Positions 1-6,253 are shown, counted from the stretch's first letter. The stretch: DNA of 26,013 nt from CBDUVZ01 sp965370805 (GCA_965370805.1 CBDUVZ010000030.1:1-26013); one strand, 5' to 3'. Program-made: numbers and translations. Notes: generated by a model from the sequence alone, not told the origin.

Positions 1-3
1 GCG

Positions 4-32
4 AGACTAGCGCATAACCTGGCACCTGTCAA
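4..32 (-). promoter_or_regulatory. Putative promoter reading out of the window
   Basis: On the minus strand a TTGACA hexamer (27-32) is followed after 17 nt by TAGTCT (4-9). It lies just after the stop codon of the hicB-like gene. The next minus-strand gene, outside the window, may therefore have its own promoter and not be in an operon with hicB. The -10 match is weak. Confidence 0.35.
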
Positions 33-50
33 GACTTTCCGGCCGGACTT

Positions 51-290
51 CTAGGCATGAGCCGGTCGTCGGTACACGTTCAGCCCCTTGTACCGGACCC
101 GCCGCAGCTTCAGGGCTGCAACCTTGCGACGTGCTTCCAGGCAGCTTTCGATAGCATCCACGGCATTGCGGTATGCCTGCTCGAGCGTCCTGCCCGATGC
201 AACACACCCACGAATCGCCGGTACCACCGCAGTGAAGACGCCGTCTTCGTCCTGGTAGTAGTCTATTCCGAACTCCTGGTACGTTTCCAT
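51..290 (-). CDS. HicB-family antitoxin-like protein
   Basis: The 79-aa protein resembles the small HicB/UPF0150 family, an RNase H-like fold that normally neutralises the HicA mRNA-interferase toxin. The family pattern is visible: an N-terminal strand with YYQDEDGVFTAVVPAIRGC, then a helix with SGRTLEQAYRNAVDAIESCLEA. The usual C-terminal DNA-binding domain is absent, so this is the short form. ATG at 290 is preferred over an in-frame GTG at 293, because a good promoter (TATACT at 298-303) places the transcription start at about 290-292, which would give a leaderless mRNA. No HicA-like frame is present upstream, and the sequence downstream starts with its own putative promoter, so within this window the gene is solitary. 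The family assignment is fairly secure; antitoxin activity is not shown. Confidence 0.8.
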   Translation of the reverse strand: METYQEFGIDYYQDEDGVFTAVVPAIRGCVASGRTLEQAYRNAVDAIESCLEARRKVAALKLRRVRYKGLNVYRRPAHA

Positions 291-297
291 CACTTCG

Positions 298-326
298 AGT
301 ATATGGCGTTCGCCTCAGACAGTCAA
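298..326 (-). promoter_or_regulatory. Promoter of the hicB-like gene
   Basis: Minus-strand TTGACT (321-326), a 17-nt spacer and TATACT (298-303): both hexamers match the sigma-70 consensus at 5 of 6 positions. The -10 box ends 7 nt before the ATG at 290, so the transcript would be leaderless or have a leader of only a few bases. Confidence 0.65.
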
Positions 327-457
327 GGGAAGGAACGGATTCTGCGGGTGTGCGCTTGAGCTGGATGCTGGTCGAGAGCGGCAAGCGGGGTACTTCCCAG
401 ATTCTTCTCGGTTTGAGCGCTTCGAGCCCGTCGGGTGAGCCGGAGTCGAATCCTGGC

Positions 458-590
458 ATTTGACAGGCGGAAAGATTCTCACGGTCGCTGCGTTCCCTCA
501 GAATGACAAGGGATGGTACGCTGGTGCGACCTTGGAATGACAGAGGGTGGCGCGCTGGCGCGGACTCAGAATGACGTGGGGATGTTGAAT
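458..590. repeat. Dispersed TCATTCTGAG-type repeat cluster
   Basis: On the minus strand this gap carries the motif TGTCATTCTGAGGGAACGCA followed by GCGACCGTGAGAATCTT (about 474-515), with two shortened copies of the core at about 533-543 and 566-578. Similar intergenic repeats are common in environmental bacterial genomes, where spurious translations contain VILRERSDREN. A further copy is at 3893-3932. The last copy overlaps the end and stop codon of the gene at 566-1306. The stretch 327-457 holds no gene or motif I recognise. Confidence 0.7.
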
Positions 591-1306
591 ACTTCGCGGC
601 AGATTGCGAGGAGTGTGGGGCGGTTGAGGCCTTTGGCTTCCCACTGGTCAACGAGGTTCTCGGCTGCGGTCTGCAGGGTCTTGAGCGTGTAGTTGCGGGC
701 CGCGTGGTCGAGACGGTAGGCGAAGGCGTTGTACCGGATGAACTGCCGCAGCGGCATCTCCCGTTCAATCAGGACCTGGCGTACTTTGTGGCTGATTTCG
801 CGATTGTGCTCCATTGCTTTCTCGTATGAACGGAACTGACGTTTCTTCAGTTCCTTCGTGCTGGTGGGCACGTCGCCGTCTTCCACTGACTGAGGGTAGG
901 TGCGTTTCGGCTTGCGTTTTCTTTTCCTGTCCGGTTGGCGGGCTGTTTCGGGCTGAAGTCCGGGGTCGAAAGCGGTAAAGGCTTCATAGCAGGCGAGTGC
1001 CAGGCGCTGGAGCAGTCCGAGGTCCAGTTTGAAGTCGCGCCATTTGCGGAGGGTGAGTTCGATTCCGAGTGCGAGCTGTTCGCCCCGGGACGTCCGGCAG
1101 TGCCGGATCAGTTCTCGGGCGAATACCTGGTAGTAGTTGCGGCTCGGCTCAGTCGGTCCGGCATCGTCGAGCAGGGGCTTGATTGCCTGTCGCGCGAGGG
1201 GCCAGACTGCGTTCTGTCTGAATCCGTGCACCGGGAGGATAACGTTCCTGCGTCGAATCCGGTCCAGGAGCCGGGTGGTTTCCGGGTTGAGCTCAAGCGG
1301 TCTCAT
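566..1306 (-). CDS. Unrecognised protein, partner of XRE regulator
   Basis: I do not recognise this 246-aa soluble protein. It has no signal peptide and no membrane segment. It is rich in Arg, Lys and Leu and probably mostly helical, with a very basic stretch at about residues 127-135 (KRKRKPKR) that splits it into an N-terminal half and a C-terminal helical half. The start codon overlaps the stop of the upstream regulator by four bases (ATGA, 1303-1306), so the two are translationally coupled and probably act together. The basic linker would suit nucleic-acid binding, but that is inference. The last codons and the TGA stop fall inside a dispersed TCATTCTGAG repeat, so the C-terminal few residues may have been set by repeat insertion. 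Confidence 0.7.
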   Translation of the reverse strand: MRPLELNPETTRLLDRIRRRNVILPVHGFRQNAVWPLARQAIKPLLDDAGPTEPSRNYYQVFARELIRHCRTSRGEQLALGIELTLRKWRDFKLDLGLLQRLALACYEAFTAFDPGLQPETARQPDRKRKRKPKRTYPQSVEDGDVPTSTKELKKRQFRSYEKAMEHNREISHKVRQVLIEREMPLRQFIRYNAFAYRLDHAARNYTLKTLQTAAENLVDQWEAKGLNRPTLLAICREVFNIPTSF

Positions 1307-2331
1307 GATTCCGGCTTGCGCTTTGCCCGTTCCAGTCCTTTCGGTTTTTTCGGGATGCGGTGTTTGAGTTCGTCGTACCGGGTCATGGCGAATTCGCCGA
1401 TGCGGCGGACCGATTTCTTGTCGGTTGCCCGGGCGATGCGTTCTTCGAATCGCCGGCTGCGTTCTTCGGAATCGGGTTCGGTTTCAGCCGCGATGAAGCA
1501 GAAGTCGGTGACTACGTTCAGGTAGGGGCGGATTTCCTTGCCTTCAAGTCCGAGTTCAGGATGCAGGTCCTTTGACTCGTTCTTGACGCGCTCGAACACC
1601 CAGTACCGGCTTTCGGACCAGAGTTTGAGGCGGTGCAGGTGTTCCTTGAGCAGCCGGCGTTCGGCTTTTACCACCGGCGGCAGCTTTGCTCTTCCATCGA
1701 CGACCGCGGCCGCGTCAACCGGGGTCTTGCGGTCCATGTCGCCGTTCGCCTTCATCCGGTCGAACAGCCCGTTCATCAGTCGGTACATTCCTTCCGCGTC
1801 GTCCGGACCCACGTTTTCTGCCTGAAGCAGCTTGTGCCGAGTTTCTTTCTCCTTGTTCCGGACATTGACCAGGAGGTTGAGCAGTTTCCTGCCGTACTCG
1901 GCAAGGGCTTTCTGCTGCTCGTAGGTGTCGAACATGTTCGGATCGTTGAGGCAATTGAACAGCATCTCCTCGAACATCCGGGTCCGATACAGCGTTGCGG
2001 CCCGGTTCCGCACCAGCCTGATTTTCTCTTCGCGTGACTTCGGCTTCTTCGGTCGTCGCTGCTTCTCGGATTCCGGCTGCTGCGCGGGGAGCAGGTCCGC
2101 GATGTCGGCGAACGTGGCTCCGCAGGCGCGAAGGTAGTCGGCGATGAGACCAAACGACGGCCGCCTGGTCTTTCCTGATTCAAGCCGGGAGATGAGCGTT
2201 GAGGATTTGCGACCGGTCCGGCCCATGCGCTGAGCCACATCCTCCTGCCTGAATCCTGACTTGAGTCGCAGTTGCCTCAGCCGCTGACCAAGCTCCGGGG
2301 TGAACCGGAAGCCGTTTACAGGGTTCATCAT
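1303..2331 (-). CDS. XRE-family HTH regulator with long helical C-terminus
   Basis: The 342-aa protein starts with a Cro/C1-type helix-turn-helix at about residues 12-70: LGQRLRQLRLKSGFRQEDVA, then ISRLESGKTRRPSFGLIADY. After a basic hinge (about 90-105, RRPKKPKSREEK) comes a charged, helical region of over 200 residues that I cannot assign. That is far longer than a plain XRE repressor, so it may sense a ligand or bind the co-encoded 246-aa protein. Its promoter contains a perfect 22-bp palindrome, which suggests autorepression. There are two consecutive ATG codons at the start and only a weak upstream Shine-Dalgarno. The HTH call is firm; the rest is open. Confidence 0.85.
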   Translation of the reverse strand: MMNPVNGFRFTPELGQRLRQLRLKSGFRQEDVAQRMGRTGRKSSTLISRLESGKTRRPSFGLIADYLRACGATFADIADLLPAQQPESEKQRRPKKPKSREEKIRLVRNRAATLYRTRMFEEMLFNCLNDPNMFDTYEQQKALAEYGRKLLNLLVNVRNKEKETRHKLLQAENVGPDDAEGMYRLMNGLFDRMKANGDMDRKTPVDAAAVVDGRAKLPPVVKAERRLLKEHLHRLKLWSESRYWVFERVKNESKDLHPELGLEGKEIRPYLNVVTDFCFIAAETEPDSEERSRRFEERIARATDKKSVRRIGEFAMTRYDELKHRIPKKPKGLERAKRKPES

Positions 2332-2351
2332 CGGTCTATTCTGCCTCAGTT

Positions 2352-2373
2352 CATCTTACGAATTCGTAAGATG
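2352..2373. promoter_or_regulatory. Perfect 22-bp palindromic operator
   Basis: The half-site CATCTTACGAA is followed at once by its exact reverse complement. The palindrome fills the spacer and overlaps the -10 box of the promoter for the XRE gene starting at 2331. Its size and position are typical of a dimeric XRE repressor site, so negative autoregulation is the natural reading. Confidence 0.75.
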
Positions 2374-2380
2374 GAGTCAA
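2353..2380 (-). promoter_or_regulatory. Promoter of the XRE operon
   Basis: Minus-strand TTGACT (2375-2380), a 16-nt spacer and TAAGAT (2353-2358). The -10 hexamer is part of the 22-bp palindrome. The predicted start lies about 15 nt upstream of the ATG at 2331, leaving little room for a ribosome binding site. Confidence 0.5.
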
Positions 2381-2775
2381 GGCAGAAAGTCTGGGCTTCG
2401 ACAACCTGCCGTAATGCCCAAATATACGGCAGTTTGGGGACTTAGGGGCCGAAATGGCGACCAGAATCCGGCTCTCACGGGTCGCTCTCGGAATGCTTCT
2501 CCAGGATATTCTCCGAAGCACCGGGCAAGCAGTTCGGCAGGTGATACCCGCGACCGTTCTCTTGAGTGTCCGGCAACTGATTCCGGTTGTGGTTCCGGTT
2601 GTCATCGGGCCGTGCACGTCCCATGCTATCGCCCGAGTCATTTCCACGGGTGCTTTCCATGCTACCTGCCGGGGTGTTCTCCCGGCAATCCCCGGGAGCG
2701 CGGGCCGAGTTGTTCCCCGCGGTATTCACCAAGGTGCCCGCCTGATTGCCTGGCAAGTCGTATTCGGATTATCAG
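2381..2775. other. Gap with one inverted repeat and low-complexity sequence
   Basis: No gene could be supported in this stretch between the XRE promoter and the 3' end of rnpB. It contains a perfect 8-bp inverted repeat, CTGCCGTA (2406-2413) and TACGGCAG (2425-2432), with an 11-nt loop; this may be a second regulator site or a weak transcription end. From about 2450 to 2770 the sequence is low in complexity. Frames are open on both strands there, and their products are repetitive (GN/NR-rich on minus, VIP/VVP-rich on plus) without a recognisable domain or ribosome binding site. Confidence 0.4.
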
Positions 2776-2811
2776 TGGAGGCGGGTCTGTAAGCCGGGTT
2801 CTGTACTCGGA

Positions 2812-2858
2812 TACCCTCACCCTGCCCTCTCCCGTCAAGGGAGAGGAGGAAAGAGTGC
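2812..2858. repeat. CCCTCTCCC/GGGAGAGGG repeat in the P19 arm of rnpB
   Basis: The tip of the arm formed by ACTCGG/CCGAGT is a CCTCTCCC-TTGAC-GGGAGAGG hairpin flanked by GGGTGAGGG. This matches a dispersed palindromic repeat common in environmental bacterial genomes, whose spurious translation contains LSLDGRGQGEG. It lies between the 3' strand of P2 and the conserved ACAGAACCCGG. Confidence 0.65.
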
Positions 2859-3042
2859 CGAGTGACGGTCATTTGTCTGGACCTGCGGTTGCCCGCAGAC
2901 CTCGAGCGACCTACCCGGGAATCATAGCGGGCCGGGCCGGCCCTTTTCCCAGTTTGGTCTTGCACCGGGCAGGGTTTGTCCATCCCGGATGTCGCCACCC
3001 GGGATAGTGCGCTCTTACCGCACTTTTTCACCCTTACCCTGC

Positions 3043-3077
3043 GAGACCCTTCGCTTGCGCTCAGGGCAAACCGCAGG
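3043..3077. repeat. Possible repeat-derived P12 arm of rnpB
   Basis: On the RNA strand CCTGCG and CGCAGG enclose GCCCTGAGCGCAAGCGAAGGG. This resembles a dispersed CCCTGAGCGAAGCGAAGGG-type repeat, but GCGCAAGC also occurs in ordinary P12 loops, so the resemblance may be chance. Confidence 0.35.
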
Positions 3078-3186
3078 GCGGTTTGGTTTCTGTGACACTT
3101 TCCGTCCGCGGTCGGTCTCCCGGCCGCAGCCTCGCTGTTAGCGAGTGCCTTGCCCGTTGGTGCCCGGACTTTCCTCGACAGGAGAG

Positions 3187-3222
3187 GGTTCAAGGGGTCC
3201 AGGGTCCCAGGGTTCCAGTGGG
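3187..3222. repeat. Octamer-type repeat in the P3 region of rnpB
   Basis: Plus-strand units GGTTCAAG, GGGTCCAG, GGTCCCAG and GGTTCCAG follow each other with a period of 8. They lie between the predicted P3 hairpin (GGCTTC/GAAGCC, GGGGA/TCCCC on the RNA strand) and the GAGGAAAGTCC core. The same repeat type occurs between protein genes at 3294-3361, 6653-6696 and 7549-7662. Confidence 0.7.
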
Positions 3223-3293
3223 GAACACCGAACCTTGGGCTTCCATGAAGCCTTATCCCCGCCGCGACCGTCCGACCCGCCTCCATCAGAAAG

Positions 3294-3361
3294 GGGTCCA
3301 GGGGTCGAGGGTCCAAGGGTTCAAGTGCCGGACACCAGGACCCCAGGCTCCTTGGACCATT
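3294..3361. repeat. Octamer-type repeat between rnpB and its promoter
   Basis: Units GGGGTCCA, GGGGTCGA, GGGTCCAA and GGGTTCAA are followed by an inverted arm (CACCAGGACCCCAGGCTCCTTGG). The block lies just outside the P1 helix and would be transcribed as a precursor leader if the promoter at 3372-3399 is the one used. Confidence 0.7.
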
Positions 3362-3371
3362 TTCTGCTGAC

Positions 3372-3399
3372 AGTGTAGTCCGCCGGCCGGGTTTGGCAA
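3372..3399 (-). promoter_or_regulatory. Putative rnpB promoter
   Basis: Minus-strand TTGCCA (3394-3399), a 16-nt spacer and TACACT (3372-3377). The predicted start is near 3365, about 80 nt upstream of the mature RNA 5' end. The interval is filled by the 3294-3361 repeat. Confidence 0.5.
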
Positions 3400-3415
3400 G
3401 TCGGGGGAGGGCGGT

Positions 3416-3787
3416 TTAGCGTCGCTCGGCCGCGAGAATCATCGGAATCGGTCTGAGTTCGCGGCGCAGGGGGTCAAGGGCAAGGCCGAGCGATTCGAGC
3501 GTGAAAGCGCCAAGCAGGACGCTGTCGCCTTCTTCGCCGAAGATGACGTCACTCACACCGATTGCCTTGCCGTACTTGAACACTGCCCCGCCTTTCTTGC
3601 GGACAATCTTCGATCCGTCAGCGAGCCGGAATATCTGCTCGGCAAGCGGCTTGATGCCCAGCCGCTCAAGCACCGGCGTCGGCACAACCGCGTATATGGC
3701 ACCGGAGTCAACCAGGAACTCCAGTTTCTCCGTATGTTCCGGCTTGGCTGGGTTCCCGATTTCTAGTTCCAACACGGTCAATCCCAT
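3416..3787 (-). CDS. Retropepsin-like aspartyl protease
   Basis: The 123-aa protein belongs to the single-domain aspartic proteases of clan AA. The catalytic motif LVDSGA sits at about residues 24-29 in FLVDSGAIYAVVPTPVLERL. A further hydrophobic segment near the C-terminus (SVLLGAFTLESLGLALDP) fits the LLG-type strand that completes the fold. Such proteins act as homodimers, each giving one Asp. ATG at 3787 is chosen because GAAAGGA lies 6-7 nt upstream; the longer frame to 3841 would begin inside the promoter. There is no signal peptide, so it should be cytoplasmic. It is divergent from carbamate kinase and has its own promoter. The substrate is unknown; similar small proteins are often annotated as clan AA aspartic protease or hypothetical. 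Confidence 0.8.
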   Translation of the reverse strand: MGLTVLELEIGNPAKPEHTEKLEFLVDSGAIYAVVPTPVLERLGIKPLAEQIFRLADGSKIVRKKGGAVFKYGKAIGVSDVIFGEEGDSVLLGAFTLESLGLALDPLRRELRPIPMILAAERR

Positions 3788-3813
3788 GAGTGCTCCTTTC
3801 GCATGCTTACTAC

Positions 3814-3841
3814 AGAGTATGGTGACAGACCGGATTGTCAA
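3814..3841 (-). promoter_or_regulatory. Promoter of the aspartyl protease gene
   Basis: Minus-strand TTGACA (3836-3841), a 16-nt spacer and TACTCT (3814-3819). Unlike several other promoters here, it leaves a leader of about 20-25 nt that carries a good Shine-Dalgarno. Confidence 0.5.
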
Positions 3842-3892
3842 GCCGTCGCGGTTGAGCTACTCTAATCCCCAGGCAATGAGTCCCGGCAGGGC

Positions 3893-3932
3893 TTGAGATT
3901 CTTCGGTCGTTTTGCTCCTTCAGGATGACCTG
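3893..3932. repeat. TCATTCTGAG-type dispersed repeat, diverged copy
   Basis: GAGATTCTTCGGTCG...CCTTCAGGATGACC has the same layout as the repeat near 474-515. It lies in the divergent gap between the protease and carbamate kinase genes. Confidence 0.55.
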
Positions 3933-3946
3933 AAGGTGCTGCGTCC

Positions 3947-3974
3947 TTGAACATCGCGGCCGTTCGGATAAGCT
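3947..3974 (+). promoter_or_regulatory. Putative promoter of carbamate kinase operon
   Basis: TTGAAC (3947-3952), a 16-nt spacer and TAAGCT (3969-3974). It ends 3 nt before the ATG at 3978, so transcription may begin at or just inside the codons ATG GTG. No Shine-Dalgarno is visible. Confidence 0.4.
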
Positions 3975-3977
3975 CCT

Positions 3978-4919
3978 ATGGTGAGCACGAGAACCGTTCT
4001 GGCAATTGGCGGCAATTCGCTCATCCGGTCCAAGGACCAGAATAGCTTCGCGGACCAGATAGCGATGGCGGCCGAAGCTTCGCGTCATGTTGCCGACCTC
4101 GTAGAAACGGGCAGCGAAGTGGTGGTGACGCATGGTAACGGACCCCAGGTTGGATTCCTGCTGATTCGGTCGCATCTTGCGCGGAACCGGTTGCCCGAGA
4201 GTCCGCTCGATGCCTGTAATGCCCAGACCCAGGCCGAGATCGGGTACATGATTCAGCAGTCGTTGGGCAACGAATTCGAGCGCCGGGGTATCAAAAAGGG
4301 TGTGGCGACGATTGTGACCCAGGTTGTGGTGGCAAGGGACGACCCGGCGTTCGGCAGTCCGTCCAAACCGGTCGGGCCGTTCTACACCAAGCGGGAAGCG
4401 GCCGCCCTGCAGAAAGAGCTGGGCTGGACCATGCGCGAGGATGCGGGCAGGGGTTTTCGGAGGTTGGTGGCTTCGCCGCGCCCGGCCGAGATTGTGGAGC
4501 AGGAACAGATTGAGCAGTTGCTTGGCGCGGGCTTTGTTGTCGTCGCGTGCGGGGGCGGCGGAATCCCGGTGGTGAAGCAAGGCGGCGGCCTGCACGGAGT
4601 CGCGGCAGTGATTGACAAGGATTTCGCGTCCAGCCTGCTGGCGCGGGAAATCGGAGCCGAACGGCTGGTGATTTCAACGGCGGTTGAGCAGGTGTATGTC
4701 GATTTCGGGAAACCCGGACAGAAGCCGCTGGGCGCAGTGAGCGCGGATGAGATGCGGGAGCATCTTGAAGCGGGCCAGTTCCCGGACGGCAGTATGGGAC
4801 CGAAGGTCAGGGCTGCACTCGATTTCCTCGACAGCGGCGGCAGGGAAGCCGTCATCACCGACCCGGAACACCTGACCGAGGCGCTACGGGGCAAGGCTGG
4901 AACAAGGATTCTGCCATGA
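3978..4919 (+). CDS. arcC: Carbamate kinase
   Basis: A 313-aa member of the amino-acid kinase fold that interconverts carbamate plus ATP with carbamoyl phosphate plus ADP. Visible signatures: the N-terminal glycine-rich loop LAIGGNSLI (about residues 8-16), VVTHGNGPQVGFLLIRS (about 51-67), VVACGGGGIPVV (about 191-202), the phosphate/nucleotide-binding VIDKDFASSLLAREIGAERL, and GSMGPKVRAALDFL near the C-terminus. Length is normal for the family. There is no ornithine carbamoyltransferase or arginine deiminase next to it. Instead it heads a same-strand run that ends with hypC, so carbamoyl phosphate supply for hydrogenase cyanide ligands is a possible role (inference). The start is either ATG 3978 or GTG 3981. 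Its stop overlaps the next start (ATGA). Confidence 0.92.
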   Translation: MVSTRTVLAIGGNSLIRSKDQNSFADQIAMAAEASRHVADLVETGSEVVVTHGNGPQVGFLLIRSHLARNRLPESPLDACNAQTQAEIGYMIQQSLGNEFERRGIKKGVATIVTQVVVARDDPAFGSPSKPVGPFYTKREAAALQKELGWTMREDAGRGFRRLVASPRPAEIVEQEQIEQLLGAGFVVVACGGGGIPVVKQGGGLHGVAAVIDKDFASSLLAREIGAERLVISTAVEQVYVDFGKPGQKPLGAVSADEMREHLEAGQFPDGSMGPKVRAALDFLDSGGREAVITDPEHLTEALRGKAGTRILP

Positions 4920-6253
4920 AAGGAAGTGAACCACAGATGAACACGGATGGTCACGGGTTTGGATATCTGGATTTCAGGGCTGTGTTTGTCTGTGTTAATC
5001 CGTGGTTGAGGATTTTGCTTGTGCTGCTGGTCATAGTGGTTCTGGCCGCGGCTGAGCCGGGGACAGTGCTGGTTCCGATGGACCTGACCCAGACCGACCA
5101 CCTGAAAGCGTACGGCATTGTGCACCGGCTGCTACAGCGGGGTGAGAACGTCGAATGGCTGCTGAACTACCGGGGCGGGTCGTTCCTCCTGCCGAACGAA
5201 GCCCGGGCCTTGACGGAGTGCCGGTTGAACGGTGTGGTCTACCAGCCGGCGTCACCGGCCGAGGTGGTGCGGATTCGCGCCACTATCGAGGAGAGCAATA
5301 TGGAGTCGGTCATGCTGGAGCGTCCGTCCCGGCTGGCGGTGTATGCGCCGTCGACCGCGGAACCGTGGGACGATGCGGTCAGGCTGGCGCTTGAGTACGC
5401 GGGCATCGACTACGAGATTGTCTGGGACGAGGAGGTGCTGGCCGGGAAGCTGGGTCAGTACGACTGGCTGCATCTGCACCATGAGGATTTCACGGGTCAG
5501 TTCGGCAAGTTCTACGCATCGTACCGGAATGCCGATTGGTACCAGGCCGCGGTAGCGTTGAACCTGGCGATGGCGAGGAAGCTGGGTTTCGCCAAGGTGA
5601 GCAGGCTGAAGCTGGCGGTGGTGGAGACGATCCGGCGCTACGTTGCGGACGGCGGGATGCTGTTCGCGATGTGCTCGGCAACCGATACGCCGGACATCGC
5701 GTGGGCCGCACGCAACACCGATATCTGCAACCAGGTCTTCGACGGGGACCCGGTTGACCGGGACTACCGCGCGAAGCTGGATTATACCGGGTGCCTGGCG
5801 TTCGAGGGCTTCAACCTGATTACCGAGCCGACGGTCTACGAGCATTCGGATATCGATACCTACCGGGAAAGCTGCGCCCGGGGACCGGACGTGTACATCT
5901 CGCTATTCGATTTCTCGGCCAAGTTCGACCCGGTGCCGTGCATGCTGGTCCAGAATCATGTCGGGCTGGTCAAGGAGTACCTGGGACAGAACTGCGGGTT
6001 TCGTAGAGATCGGATTCGGAAGAGCGTGCTCATCATGGGCGAGATAAAGAACACCGAGGAAGTGAAGTACATCCACGGCAATTTCGGGAAGGGAACCTGG
6101 ACGTTTCTGGCCGGGCATGACCCTGAGGATTACGCGCACCGAATCGGGGACCCGCCGACCGATCTTTCGCTGCACAAGAGTTCGCCGGGATACCGGCTGA
6201 TATTGAACAACGTGCTGTTCCCGTCCGCGGAGAAGAAGAAGCTGAAGACGTGA
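4916..6253 (+). CDS. Secreted FCB-group conserved protein (often mislabelled asparagine synthetase B)
   Basis: A 445-aa exported protein of unknown function. From about residue 45 it resembles, from memory, a Bacteroidetes family: VPMDLTQTDHLKAYGIVHRLL, VEWLLNYRGGSFLL, YDWLHLHHEDFTGQFGKFYASYRNADW, LFAMCSATDTPDIA, LFDFSAKFDPVPCMLVQNHV, then GTWTFLAGHDPEDY and SPGYRLILNNVLFPSAEKKK. It has neither the N-terminal Cys amidotransferase nor the ATP-pyrophosphatase signature of asparagine synthetase. A hydrophobic signal-like segment is at about residues 32-47 (RILLVLLVIVVLAAA). The preceding 25-30 residues are translation of a dispersed repeat (4928-5010), apparently inserted in frame after the original start. 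ATG 4916 overlaps the arcC stop and has AAGGA upstream; TTG 5006 is the alternative start. Confidence 0.75.
   Translation: MKGSEPQMNTDGHGFGYLDFRAVFVCVNPWLRILLVLLVIVVLAAAEPGTVLVPMDLTQTDHLKAYGIVHRLLQRGENVEWLLNYRGGSFLLPNEARALTECRLNGVVYQPASPAEVVRIRATIEESNMESVMLERPSRLAVYAPSTAEPWDDAVRLALEYAGIDYEIVWDEEVLAGKLGQYDWLHLHHEDFTGQFGKFYASYRNADWYQAAVALNLAMARKLGFAKVSRLKLAVVETIRRYVADGGMLFAMCSATDTPDIAWAARNTDICNQVFDGDPVDRDYRAKLDYTGCLAFEGFNLITEPTVYEHSDIDTYRESCARGPDVYISLFDFSAKFDPVPCMLVQNHVGLVKEYLGQNCGFRRDRIRKSVLIMGEIKNTEEVKYIHGNFGKGTWTFLAGHDPEDYAHRIGDPPTDLSLHKSSPGYRLILNNVLFPSAEKKKLKT
4928..5010. repeat. Imperfect palindromic repeat inside coding sequence
   Basis: The left end AACCACAGATGAACACGGAT and the reverse complement of the right end, AACCACGGATTAACACAGAC, are near-identical, giving terminal inverted repeats about 80 bp apart. 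This is a known style of dispersed repeat in environmental bacteria. Here it is read in frame as part of the gene starting at 4916. Confidence 0.75.

Larger units (their letters stand above)
2776..3286 (-). ncRNA. rnpB: RNase P RNA (bacterial type A), enlarged
   Basis: The catalytic RNA of RNase P, which matures tRNA 5' ends. Conserved parts read on the minus strand: the P1 strands GGAGGCGGGTC (3274-3284) and GACCCGCCTCC (2777-2787) are perfectly complementary. P2 is GACGGTC (3266-3272) with GACCGTC (2864-2870). The universal GAGGAAAGTCCGGGC core is at 3162-3176, the AGGGTGAAA and GGTAAGAGCGCAC core at about 3007-3036, and ACAGAACCCGGCTTA at 2790-2804. At about 511 nt it is clearly longer than the usual 350-400 nt. 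The extra length comes largely from repeat-like sequence in the P3 region and the P19 arm, and possibly P12. The ends are set by P1 pairing and could shift a few bases. Confidence 0.93.

Noticed and set aside
1776..2240. Alternative frames inside the XRE gene on both strands
   Set aside because: They are shadows of the regulator frame, which has a firm HTH domain, promoter and operator.
2726..3316. Minus-strand frame across rnpB
   Set aside because: It reads through the RNase P RNA, and the product contains known spurious repeat translations.
4916..6253. Asparagine synthetase B as product name
   Set aside because: Neither the N-terminal Cys amidotransferase nor the synthetase ATP motif is present, and the protein appears exported.
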